Origin: Streptomyces sp. B21-105
Lineage (GTDB): Bacteria; Actinomycetota; Actinomycetes; Streptomycetales; Streptomycetaceae
Direction of reading: 5' to 3'
Length of the DNA: 64,000 nucleotides
NCBI RefSeq assembly: GCF_036898465.1
Contig: NZ_JARUMJ010000001.1
Span: forward strand, 2,976,001-3,040,000
The translations under genes were made by a program, and so were the position numbers. A model generated the notes under the pieces. That model ran no database searches and had not been told where the DNA came from. It saw only the letters and a program-made list of their open reading frames with translations. Each line of letters begins with the position of its first letter. Position 1 is the stretch's first letter. Below, piece after piece: positions 55,906 through 63,490 of this stretch.

Positions 55906-55935
55906 TTGACAAACGAGTTCACAAGTCGGTAACTG
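55906..55935 (+). promoter_or_regulatory. TetR-gene promoter with overlapping dyad operator
   Basis: TTGACA (55906-55911) and TAACTG (55930-55935) are 18 bp apart, with the ATG at 55942. An imperfect dyad TTGACAA-acgag-TTCACAA (55906-55924) covers the -35 box and adjoins the divergent RecA-NDp promoter, so TetR binding there could block both genes. Confidence 0.55.
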
Positions 55936-55941
55936 ACACAT

Positions 55942-56580
55942 ATGCCGACAACACCGCCGACACTGCGCGAACGCAAGAAGCAGCGCACCCGGGACGCACT
56001 GCTGCGGGCCGCCGTGGAACTGTTCACCTCCCAGGGGTACGAGGGAACGACCGTCGACCAGATCGCCGAGGCGGTCGACGTCTCGCAGCGCACCTTCTTC
56101 CGCTACTTCGCCGGCAAGGAGGAGGCGGCGCTCGCCCTGGTGGAGATGACGGTGGACCGGTTCGTGGCGGCGGTGCGCGAACGCCCGCCGCACGAGCCGC
56201 CGTTGGAAGCGCTGAGGCAGGCCGTGCTGGACGGCTGGCACTCGATCAACGAGGTCGTGGAGTCGGTCGCGCCGGTGGAGCTGTATCTGCGCATGTACCG
56301 GGTGATCGAGTCGACGCCGGTCCTGCTCGCCGCCCACCTGCGGCGCTCCACGGAGGTGGAGGAGGAACTCGCGGGGGTGATCGCCGAACGCGAGGGGCTC
56401 GACGTGGACGCCGATCCCCGGCCCCGGCTCGCGGTGGCCGTCTTCAGCGGCGTGATGCGGGTGACGGAGCGACAGTGGTCCACCGGCGACGACTTCAGCC
56501 TGGAGGCGATCCGCTCGCTCACCGCGGAGTACCTCGACGGGGTGGGCCCCGCCCTGCTGGGGAACTGGCGCACGCCCTGA
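55942..56580 (+). CDS. TetR-family transcriptional regulator
   Basis: A 212-residue regulator. The N-terminal helix-turn-helix is RDALLRAAVELFTSQGYEGT followed by TVDQIAEAVDVSQRTFFRYF and AGKEE, the TetR signature. The C-terminal ~150 residues form the helical ligand and dimerisation domain (DGWHSINEVVESVAPVELYL; LAVAVFSGVMRVTERQWSTG). It is divergent from the MFS exporter and shares its 66-bp promoter region, so it very likely represses the pump and itself. Leaderless start. Confidence 0.93.
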   Translation: MPTTPPTLRERKKQRTRDALLRAAVELFTSQGYEGTTVDQIAEAVDVSQRTFFRYFAGKEEAALALVEMTVDRFVAAVRERPPHEPPLEALRQAVLDGWHSINEVVESVAPVELYLRMYRVIESTPVLLAAHLRRSTEVEEELAGVIAEREGLDVDADPRPRLAVAVFSGVMRVTERQWSTGDDFSLEAIRSLTAEYLDGVGPALLGNWRTP

Positions 56581-56670
56581 GGGACTTCGAGGCGTGCGGG
56601 CCGGACCGTCAGGGTTTGAGAGCCTTCGAGGCCTGGAAGTCCTTATGACCCTTCCCACGCCGAACGAAAC

Positions 56671-56684
56671 GTGATCCCCATCAC
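56671..56684. promoter_or_regulatory. Possible Crp/Fnr-type dyad upstream of the DUF1023 gene
   Basis: GTGATCCCCATCAC is a perfect dyad (GTGAT/ATCAC), about 45 bp before the start at 56729. The GTGA-N6-TCAC form resembles Crp-family sites. Pattern match only. Confidence 0.3.
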
Positions 56685-56728
56685 TTGGGTCACTCGAGAC
56701 CGTCTCGTTCTCCTAGTGTGTCCTTTCA

Positions 56729-57946
56729 GTGACTTCCTTCGACACCTCCCCGCAACTCGGCGTCTGGCGCACCCTGGCGACCCTGGCCGTGGTGTTCGTG
56801 ATGCTGGCGACCACCGGCTGGACCGCCGTTCGCCAGCAACGGGACACCAGCGCCCTGCACACCTCGCGCACCGCGTGGGAGCACGGCCGGCTCGCCGGCC
56901 ACCCGCTTCCGGACCTCGATTCCGGCTCCGCGCGGCTCACCCGCTTCTTCGCCTCGCTCACCGCGGCGCAGCGCACCTCGCTCGCGCAGGAGTACGCGCT
57001 CGCCGTCGGCAACATGAACGGCGCCCCCGCCCGGCTGCGCTACCGCGCCAACCGGGTCGCGCTGATGCGGCAGGTGACGATCGAGCGGACCCGGACCCAC
57101 GACAGCCGACTCTCGCCCGCCGGGCAGCAGTTGGCCGAGCGCCGAATGCACCGCTACGAGGCGCTGAGCGCCCCCCACCGGCAGATCCTCGCCTTCGACC
57201 CGGCGGGCTCCGGCCGGGTCGCCGAGGTGTTCGGCGGCCTCGACGAGGCGGACCGGATCTCTGTCGTCGTCCCCGGCGTCGACACCGACCTGCTCACCTT
57301 CGAGCGCACCAACCGCAGGTACTCGGCGCCGGTCGGCATGGCCCAGGCGCTGTACGCGGCCGAGCGCGAGGCGAGCCCCTCGACGCGCACGGCCGTGATC
57401 GCCTGGGCCGACTACACCTCCCCCGACGGGCTGGGCATCGACTCGGCCACCGCGATGCGCGCCGTGAACGGCGCCGTCCGGCTGAACGCCCTCGTCGACG
57501 CGCTGCCGGGCAACGCGCCCGTGTCGATGTTCTGCCACAGCTACGGCTCCGTGGTCTGCGGGGTCGCCGCCCGCACGACGCCCGGGCGGGTGGCCGACAT
57601 CGCGGTGGCCGGCAGTCCCGGGATGCGCGCGGAGAACGCCGCCGAGCTGGGCACCGACGCCCGCGTGTGGGCGATGCGGGACGCGGACGACTGGATCCAG
57701 GACGTGCCGCATCTGGAGGTCGGCGGCCTCGGGCACGGCGAGGACCCGATGGCGCGGGAGTTCGGCGCGCGGGTGCTGTCGGCTCGGGACGCCGAGGGGC
57801 ACGGCGGCTACTTCGAACCGGGCACCGACAGTCTGCGCAACCTCGCGGAGATCGGTACCGGCGCGTACACGTCGGTGGAGTGCGCCGACGGCGATGACGC
57901 CTGCACGACGGATTTGTCCGACACGACGAAGGCCGGACGCGCGTAG
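56729..57946 (+). CDS. DUF1023 alpha/beta-hydrolase, membrane-anchored
   Basis: A 405-residue protein from GTG. One N-terminal helix (TLATLAVVFVMLATTGWTAV) anchors it. A helical linker follows, and the C-terminal ~230 residues form an alpha/beta hydrolase of the DUF1023 type: ISVVVPGVDTDLLTFERT, then the nucleophile elbow in APVSMFCHSYGSVVCGVAAR (Ser in HSYGS), ARVWAMRDADDWIQDVPHLE and GHGGYFEPGTDSLRNLAEI (catalytic His in GHGGY). Role unknown; probably an esterase acting at the cell surface. No ribosome-binding site; TAGTGT (56714-56719) is nine bases upstream. Confidence 0.82.
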   Translation: MTSFDTSPQLGVWRTLATLAVVFVMLATTGWTAVRQQRDTSALHTSRTAWEHGRLAGHPLPDLDSGSARLTRFFASLTAAQRTSLAQEYALAVGNMNGAPARLRYRANRVALMRQVTIERTRTHDSRLSPAGQQLAERRMHRYEALSAPHRQILAFDPAGSGRVAEVFGGLDEADRISVVVPGVDTDLLTFERTNRRYSAPVGMAQALYAAEREASPSTRTAVIAWADYTSPDGLGIDSATAMRAVNGAVRLNALVDALPGNAPVSMFCHSYGSVVCGVAARTTPGRVADIAVAGSPGMRAENAAELGTDARVWAMRDADDWIQDVPHLEVGGLGHGEDPMAREFGARVLSARDAEGHGGYFEPGTDSLRNLAEIGTGAYTSVECADGDDACTTDLSDTTKAGRA

Positions 57947-58013
57947 AGACGCACGAATCGCGGTGCGCGCGGGGAGGGGACGAAGAATGGGTGTCCCGCA
58001 TACGATGAGCCGC

Positions 58014-58868
58014 ATGGGTGACGTACTGGCCGGATTTCATGCCGCCTGGGAGTTCGAGTCCGACTCCGTCCTCATCCGTCACGAACGGGGGCTGCGCACG
58101 CCCAAGCTGCTGGCGGCGCTCGGTGAGCGCCGCATTCCGGTGGCGGCCATCGCCCGGGTGACGCTGACCCCGGGGCGGCGCGGGACGGTCGTCCTGCGCG
58201 CGGAGCCTCGGCCCGGCGCCGATCCGCTGATGGAGGCGGCCGCGGGGCAGCTGACGGAAGCGTGCGATCCGTACCGGCTGGTGCTGCCCGCCGAACGGGA
58301 GACGCTCGCCGAGTACTACGCCGACGAGCTGCGGGCGAGGCTGACCGGGTCCGGTCCCGCGGACCGCTTCCTGGTGGACGCCCCCGAGGGGCCGCTGTCG
58401 TTCAAGGCGTACGACGGCAAGGCCTCGTTCGACGGCCGCACGGTGCGCTTCCGCTGGTTCTGGACGGGCGCGTCGTCGGCCAAGTGGAAGGCCGGCGACC
58501 AGAGTTTCGCCCTGTCGGAGCTGACCGGGGTGGAGTGGCGCTCGCCGGAGCTGTTCGAGGGGCATCTGCGGCTGCTGCGCGGCGAGCCCACGGCGGCGCC
58601 GGCCGACCAGGACCCGGCGACGGTCGTCTTCGGTCTCGGCTACGGGCCGGTCCACGAGTCGCTGCCGTTCGCGGCGGCGGTCCTGGCGGCCGTGCGCGGC
58701 CGGGGGCCCGCGGCCATGGTGCCGGCCATGGCGGCGGCCGCGGTCCCCCGTCGCGATCCCTCCGACATCGCCGAACGCATCCGTCACCTCGGGGAGCTGC
58801 ACCGGGCCGGACTCGTCACCGACGAGGAGTTCTCCGTGAAGAAGGCGGAACTGCTGTCGGAGCTGTGA
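58014..58868 (+). CDS. DUF4429 protein with C-terminal SHOCT motif
   Basis: A 284-residue protein. It starts MGDVLAGFHAAWEFESDSVL, the normal family beginning. DUF4429 repeats are seen as TPGRRGTVVLRAEPRPGADP and later YDGKASFDGRTVRFRWFWTG. The C-terminus has the SHOCT helix pair (ERIRHLGELHRAGLVTDEEF followed by SVKKAELLSEL), a short oligomerisation motif. TACGAT (58001-58006) is seven bases before the ATG, consistent with a leaderless message. An in-frame ATG at 57987 with GGGGAGG before it is an alternative that adds nine residues. Confidence 0.8.
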   Translation: MGDVLAGFHAAWEFESDSVLIRHERGLRTPKLLAALGERRIPVAAIARVTLTPGRRGTVVLRAEPRPGADPLMEAAAGQLTEACDPYRLVLPAERETLAEYYADELRARLTGSGPADRFLVDAPEGPLSFKAYDGKASFDGRTVRFRWFWTGASSAKWKAGDQSFALSELTGVEWRSPELFEGHLRLLRGEPTAAPADQDPATVVFGLGYGPVHESLPFAAAVLAAVRGRGPAAMVPAMAAAAVPRRDPSDIAERIRHLGELHRAGLVTDEEFSVKKAELLSEL

Positions 58869-59885
58869 TCACTCGCGGCCGGCGGACGCGAACGACATGT
58901 CCGCGTAGCGGTCGCCGGCCACCCTGCCCGCGAGCGGCTCCAGCAGCTCCAGCTCCTGCCGTGTCAGCTCGACGGCCGTCGCCGCCGCGTTCTCCTCGAC
59001 CCGGCCCGGCGTGCGGGTGCCCGGGATGGGGACGACCGGCAGGCCGTGCACCCGGGACCGCTGCTGGACCCAGCCCAGGGCGATCTGCGCCGGTGTCAGC
59101 GAGTGGGCCTCGGCCACCGCGCGGATCGGCTCCAGGAGCACGGCGTTGGCGGCCGCGTTCGCACCCTGGTAGCGGGGCTGCTGCCGGCGGAAGTCGCCGT
59201 CGGTCAGGTCCGTCGCGGCGTCGGCGAAGGAACCCGTGAGGAAGCCCCGGCCGAGCGGCGAGTACGGCACCAGCGTCACGCCGAGCTCCCGGGCCGCCGG
59301 GACGACCTGCGCCTCGATGTCCCTGCTGAACAGCGACCACTCCGACTGGACGGCGGCGATGGGGTGCACGCCGTGCGCGGCCCGCAGCTCGGCGGCGGTC
59401 ACCTCGCTCAGACCCAGCTGCTTGACCTTGCCCTCGCGCACCAGCTCGGCCATCACGCCGACGGTCTCCTCGATCGGCACGCTCACATCACGCCGGTGCA
59501 TGTAGTAGAGGTCGATGACGTCGACGTCCAGCCGCCGCAGGCTCGCCTCGACGGCCTCACGGATGTAGGGCGCGTCGTTGCGGATGACACGCCGCGTCGG
59601 GTCGTCCGGCGGGATCGCCAGGGCGAACTTCGTCGCGATCACGACCTCGTCGCGGTGCGCCTTGAGGAACGGGGAGAGGAACCGCTCGTTCTCGCCCGCG
59701 CCGTACGCGTCCGCCGTGTCGTAGAGCGTGACGCCGAGCTCGAGGGCGCGCTCCAGGGTGGCCCGGGAGGTGTCGGCGTCGGCGGGGCCGTACGCGAAGC
59801 TCATCCCCATGCAGCCGAGCCCCTGGACGCCGACCTCGGGGCCGCGCTCGCCGAGTGGTGCCGTCGGTATCCTGCGGTCGGTCAT
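58869..59885 (-). CDS. Aldo/keto reductase
   Basis: A 338-residue NADPH-dependent reductase with the full catalytic tetrad: Asp and Tyr in YDTADAYGAGENERFL, Lys in VVIATKFALA, and His in LYYMHRRDVSV. The cofactor region includes LVPYSPLGRGFLTG and VVPIPGTRTPGRVEENAA near the end. It would reduce aldehydes or quinones of unknown identity. Its start overlaps the stop of the MerR gene by four bases (ATGA), and its stop abuts the convergent DUF4429 gene with no gap. Confidence 0.92.
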   Translation of the reverse strand: MTDRRIPTAPLGERGPEVGVQGLGCMGMSFAYGPADADTSRATLERALELGVTLYDTADAYGAGENERFLSPFLKAHRDEVVIATKFALAIPPDDPTRRVIRNDAPYIREAVEASLRRLDVDVIDLYYMHRRDVSVPIEETVGVMAELVREGKVKQLGLSEVTAAELRAAHGVHPIAAVQSEWSLFSRDIEAQVVPAARELGVTLVPYSPLGRGFLTGSFADAATDLTDGDFRRQQPRYQGANAAANAVLLEPIRAVAEAHSLTPAQIALGWVQQRSRVHGLPVVPIPGTRTPGRVEENAAATAVELTRQELELLEPLAGRVAGDRYADMSFASAGRE

Positions 59886-60370
59886 CGGGCGGTCCTTTCG
59901 CCTTCGTGGGTGCGGGCGGCGTCCCCATAGAACATGATCTTCCGGTCGAGCACGGCCAGCGTGTCCTGGAGTTCGGCGATCCGGGCCCGGACGTCCCGCC
60001 GGGTCGCCTCGAGGAGCTCGTGCCGTTCGCCGAACGTGCTCTCGCCCTCGCGCACCAGCTCGGCGTACCGCACCATGTCGGCGACCGGCATGCCGGTCAG
60101 CCTGAGCTTGCCGACGAGGTCCAGCCAGTCCAGGTCGCGGTTGCTGTAGCGACGCTGGCCGGTGTGCGAGCGGTCGATGTGGGACATCAGCCCGATCCGC
60201 TCGTACCAGCGCAGGGTGTGGGCCGTGAGCCCGGTGAAGGCGACGACCTCGCTGATCGTGTAGCTGTCCTGTCCGTCGGGGCGCGGGTGCCGCGGGGGTG
60301 GCGCGGAGCAGACGTCTGCGGGGCTAGGGGTTTGCTCGATGGTCACGGGCGTGGTCTGCAACACCGTCAT
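59882..60370 (-). CDS. MerR-family transcriptional regulator
   Basis: A 162-residue regulator. After a ~35-residue Pro-rich leader the MerR helix-turn-helix is YTISEVVAFTGLTAHTLRWY followed by ERIGLM and GQRRYSNRDLDWLDLVGKLR. A long dimerisation helix follows (ELQDTLAVLDRKIMFYGDAA). No Cys cluster for metal binding is present, so it is probably an aldehyde- or drug-sensing type. It heads a two-gene operon with the aldo/keto reductase, coupled by the ATGA overlap. Confidence 0.92.
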   Translation of the reverse strand: MTVLQTTPVTIEQTPSPADVCSAPPPRHPRPDGQDSYTISEVVAFTGLTAHTLRWYERIGLMSHIDRSHTGQRRYSNRDLDWLDLVGKLRLTGMPVADMVRYAELVREGESTFGERHELLEATRRDVRARIAELQDTLAVLDRKIMFYGDAARTHEGERTAR

Positions 60371-60410
60371 GACCACCACGCTATGGCCTTGGAGTGCGCT
60401 CGAAGCAAGC

Positions 60411-60512
60411 GAACCCGGTAAGAAAACCGGGCGACGCGGCGTGATCGCGCCGCTGTACGCGTCGCTCGGCTTCCGCCCCGAGCCCGACCCCTTGATGGAG
60501 CTGCTGCTGTGA
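60411..60512 (+). pseudogene. C-terminal remnant of a GNAT acetyltransferase
   Basis: In one frame the bases 60411-60509 encode EPGKKTGRRGVIAPLYASLG then FRPEPDPLMELLL, followed by TGA at 60510-60512. The piece LYASLGFRPE is the motif B end of GNAT enzymes. There is no start codon and no N-terminal domain upstream, where the divergent MerR gene begins. It is therefore a remnant that now lies before the leaderless serine hydrolase gene. Confidence 0.5.
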
Positions 60513-60545
60513 GACGCGCGGAGCGGACGGCATAGGCTCGTCCGC

Positions 60546-61361
60546 ATGTCGCTGAAGAGCCTCGCGTTGATCGACAACTGGCCGGTTCCCTCCGCCGCGG
60601 CGGGCGTCGTACGGGCCGACGGCACCGTCCTCGGGACCCACGGTCCGGTCGGCCGGCGTTTCCCGCTGGCCTCGGTCACCAAGCCGCTCGCCGCCTACGC
60701 CGCCCTCATCGCGTACGAGGAGGGCGCGGTGGAGCTGGACGAGCCCGCGGGGCCGGCCGGTTCCACGGTGCGTCATCTGCTCGCGCACACCTCCGGGCTG
60801 GCCTTCGACGAGCACCGAACGACCGCCGCCCCCGGTGAGCGCCGGCTGTACTCCAACGCCGGTTTCGAGCAGCTCGGCGACCACATCGCGAAGGCGGCGG
60901 ACATCCCGTTCGCCGAGTACCTGCGGCAGGCGGTGCTGGAGCCGCTGGGGATGACGCAGACCTCCCTGGAGGGCTCGCCGGCCAAGGACGGCGTGTCGAC
61001 CGTCACGGACCTGCTGCGGTTCGCGGCCGAACTGCAGGCGCCGCGGCTGCTGGATCCGCGGACGGTGGCGGCGGCGATGACCGTGCAGTACCCGGGGACG
61101 AAGGGCGTCCTGCCGGGTTACGGACACCACAACCCCAACGACTGGGGACTCGGCTTCGAGATCCGCGACTCCAAGTCGCCGCACTGGACCGGGAGTTCGT
61201 CGTCGCCGCGCACATTCGGGCACTTCGGCCAGTCCGGCACGTTCCTGTGGGTGGACCCCGAGGCGGGCGTCGCGGCCGTCGCGCTCACCGACCGTGCCTT
61301 CGGCCCGTGGGCCGTCGAGGCATGGCCCCCGTTCACGGACGCGGTGCTGGCCGAGGTGTAG
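60546..61361 (+). CDS. Serine hydrolase of the beta-lactamase/DD-peptidase fold
   Basis: A 271-residue protein with all three motifs of the fold: SxxK in LASVTKPLAAYAAL, YxN in RRLYSNAGFEQLG, and HxG in FGHFGQSGTFLWVDPEAG. No signal peptide is clear. Probably an esterase or peptidase acting on a small amide or ester; the substrate is unknown. No ribosome-binding site: TAGGCT (60533-60538) lies seven bases before the ATG, suggesting a leaderless mRNA. It converges with the pirin gene at a 12-bp gap. Confidence 0.87.
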   Translation: MSLKSLALIDNWPVPSAAAGVVRADGTVLGTHGPVGRRFPLASVTKPLAAYAALIAYEEGAVELDEPAGPAGSTVRHLLAHTSGLAFDEHRTTAAPGERRLYSNAGFEQLGDHIAKAADIPFAEYLRQAVLEPLGMTQTSLEGSPAKDGVSTVTDLLRFAAELQAPRLLDPRTVAAAMTVQYPGTKGVLPGYGHHNPNDWGLGFEIRDSKSPHWTGSSSSPRTFGHFGQSGTFLWVDPEAGVAAVALTDRAFGPWAVEAWPPFTDAVLAEV

Positions 61362-61373
61362 GGCGCGGGCGGG

Positions 61374-62027
61374 CTACCCGGCCATCTCCCAGACCAGCAG
61401 CTCGGCGTCGCTCAGCCCCACCGCCTCGAGGTTCTTCGCTGCCGTGACGCGGGCCGCGTCGCCCGGTCCCAGCTTCTCGCCGTCCAGCCGCACCTCGCCG
61501 CGCACGACGTGCACGTACACGTGCTCCCCGTCCGGGACGGCCGTCCGCTCGCCCGCGCCGAGGCGCCGTACGTGCAGCATCGCGCCGGCCTCGGGGACGG
61601 CGTACGGGGTGGAGTCGGCGATGCCGCGGACGATCTCGTAGGCCGGGTCGCCGCCGGCGTCCAGCGGGGCCAGCCACATCTGCACGAAGGCCAGCGGGAC
61701 GTCGGCGTCGTTGCGCTCCACGTGCCGTACGCCGGCCGCGGAGCTGAGCCGCTGCACGTCGCCGGAGCGGACCCGCGTCTCGTGGCCGGCCGAGTCGCGG
61801 TGGGTCAGCTCCCCCTCGATCACCCAGGTCACGATCTCGGTGTGGCTGTGCGGATGCTCGTCGAAGCCGGCGCCGGGCGCGAGGCACTCCTCGTTGCAGG
61901 CGATCAGCGCGCCGAAGCGAAGGTTGTCGGGGTCGTAGTGGGGGCCGAAGGAGAAGGCGTGCCGGGTGTCGATCCCGGCCGCCCGGTCCCCGCCCCGGAA
62001 GCGCTCGTCGGCGCGCCGTACGTCCAT
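61374..62027 (-). CDS. Pirin-family protein
   Basis: A 217-residue cupin of the pirin type: FSFGPHYDPDNLRFGALIAC in the first barrel with the metal-binding His residues in FDEHPHSHTEIVTWVIEGEL, and HVERNDADVPLAFVQMWLAP before the second barrel (HVYVHVVRGEVRLDGEKLGP). Pirins can have quercetinase activity or act as regulators. ATG at 62027; GTG directly before it at 62030 is an alternative. It is divergent from fasR. Confidence 0.9.
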   Translation of the reverse strand: MDVRRADERFRGGDRAAGIDTRHAFSFGPHYDPDNLRFGALIACNEECLAPGAGFDEHPHSHTEIVTWVIEGELTHRDSAGHETRVRSGDVQRLSSAAGVRHVERNDADVPLAFVQMWLAPLDAGGDPAYEIVRGIADSTPYAVPEAGAMLHVRRLGAGERTAVPDGEHVYVHVVRGEVRLDGEKLGPGDAARVTAAKNLEAVGLSDAELLVWEMAG

Positions 62028-62195
62028 CACACGCCCACGGTAGACCCGTCGGCGGGCCGCGGGGGCCGGGCCGCGACGGGCGCGCGGAGGGAAACGCCGG
62101 GAGAGGGCCGGGAGAGGACCTTCCGGCCGCGACAAGACGTCCCCACCTGCGACCCGGCGGCACACGCGGCCGCCCCGATGAGGCAGTCTTGTCCC

Positions 62196-63401
62196 GTGCC
62201 CGAACCCGAAACCAGTCATCCCGAACCCGCGGCGCACGCCGTCCACTCCCACCCCGCGACGCTGAAGCGGCTGGTGAAGTCCTCCGGGAGCCTCGCCGCC
62301 CAGGCCATCGCGAGGATGGACGAGACACTGCCGTGGTACCGGGCGATGCCACCGGAGAACCGTTCCTGGATCGGGCTGGTCGCCCAGGCGGGCATCGCCG
62401 CCTTCACCGAGTGGTTCCGGCATCCGGACGCCCCGCAGGCCATCTCCACGGACGTGTTCGGCACGGCGCCGCGCGAACTGACCCGGGCCATCACGCTGCG
62501 GCAGACGGTGGAGATGGTGCGCACCACCATCGAGGTCATGGAGTCCGCAATCGACGAGGTCGCGGCCCCCGGTGACGAGAACGTGCTGCGCGAGGCGCTG
62601 CTGGTGTACGCCCGGGAGATCGCGTTCGCCACCGCCCAGGTCTACGCCCAGGCCGCCGAGGCCCGCGGCGCCTGGGACGCCCGGCTCGAGTCGCTCGTCG
62701 TGAACGCCGTGCTGAGCGGCGAGGCCGACGAGGGGGCCGTGAGCCGGGCCGCCGCGCTCGGCTGGAACTCGCCGGAGCATGTCTGCGTCGTCCTCGGCAC
62801 CGCCCCGGACGGCGACTCCGAACTGACCGTGGAAGCCATCCGGCGGGCCTCGCGGCACTCCAAGCTCCAGGTGCTCACCGGGGTCCTCGGCTCCCGGCTG
62901 GTGGTGATCGCCGGCGGCAGCGACAACCCGCTGGCCGTCGCCAAGTCCCTCATCGGGCCGTTCGCCGCCGGCCCGGTGGTGGCCGGCCCTGTCGTGCCCG
63001 ACCTGCTCGCCGCGACCCGGTCCGCACAGGCCGCCGCGGCGGGGCTCAAGGCGTGTTCCGCCTGGCAGGACGCACCCCGGCCGGTCCTGGCGGACGATCT
63101 CCTCCCGGAGCGCGCGATCGCCGGCGATCCCGGCGCGCGCGAGCAGTTGGTGGAGGAGATCTACAGACCGCTGGAGGAGGCGGGGTCGGCGCTCCTGGAG
63201 ACGCTCTCCGTCTATCTCGAACAGGCGTCCAGTCTCGAAGGGGCCGCCCGGATGCTCTTCGTGCATCCGAACACCGTGCGCTACCGGCTTCGACGTGTGA
63301 CTGACGTCACCGGCTGGTCGCCTTCGGATGTACGCTCCGCGTTCACGCTCCGGATCGCGCTGATCCTGGGGCGTCTGGTCGACGGAGATCCTCAGAGCTA
63401 G
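62196..63401 (+). CDS. fasR: PucR-family regulator of fatty acid synthesis (FasR)
   Basis: A 401-residue regulator from GTG, starting VPEPETSHPEPAAHAVHSHP. The long N-terminal half is helical (RELTRAITLRQTVEMVRTTI), then comes a GAF-like middle region, and the C-terminal DNA-binding motif is LETLSVYLEQASSLEGAARM followed by LFVHPNTVRYRLRRVTDVTG, the PucR/CdaR helix-turn-helix. In Streptomyces the gene next to the fab operon is known as fasR and its product binds the fabD promoter. The same order is seen here, 89 bp before fabD. Confidence 0.93.
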   Translation: MPEPETSHPEPAAHAVHSHPATLKRLVKSSGSLAAQAIARMDETLPWYRAMPPENRSWIGLVAQAGIAAFTEWFRHPDAPQAISTDVFGTAPRELTRAITLRQTVEMVRTTIEVMESAIDEVAAPGDENVLREALLVYAREIAFATAQVYAQAAEARGAWDARLESLVVNAVLSGEADEGAVSRAAALGWNSPEHVCVVLGTAPDGDSELTVEAIRRASRHSKLQVLTGVLGSRLVVIAGGSDNPLAVAKSLIGPFAAGPVVAGPVVPDLLAATRSAQAAAAGLKACSAWQDAPRPVLADDLLPERAIAGDPGAREQLVEEIYRPLEEAGSALLETLSVYLEQASSLEGAARMLFVHPNTVRYRLRRVTDVTGWSPSDVRSAFTLRIALILGRLVDGDPQS

Positions 63402-63403
63402 CT

Positions 63404-63424
63404 TTTTGTCGGGGGTCCACAAAA
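63404..63424. promoter_or_regulatory. Candidate FasR operator: TTTTGT-N9-ACAAAA dyad before fabD
   Basis: TTTTGT (63404-63409) and ACAAAA (63419-63424) are perfect inverted arms with a 9-bp spacer that itself contains GGGGGT, pairing with ACCCCC at 63424-63429. The dyad begins three bases after the fasR stop and ends 67 bp before fabD. It could bind FasR or act as a fasR terminator. Confidence 0.4.
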
Positions 63425-63490
63425 CCCCCTGCCGTTCTTCGTCCCTGTCCCCACGGGCGGCTTCGGCCGTCCCCAAGAGAGAGTGTGAGA

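Noticed and set aside
61374..63476. A 700-codon open frame covering pirin and antisense to fasR
   Set aside because: Only the last 217 codons (from 62027) match pirin; the upstream part is antisense to fasR and has no features.
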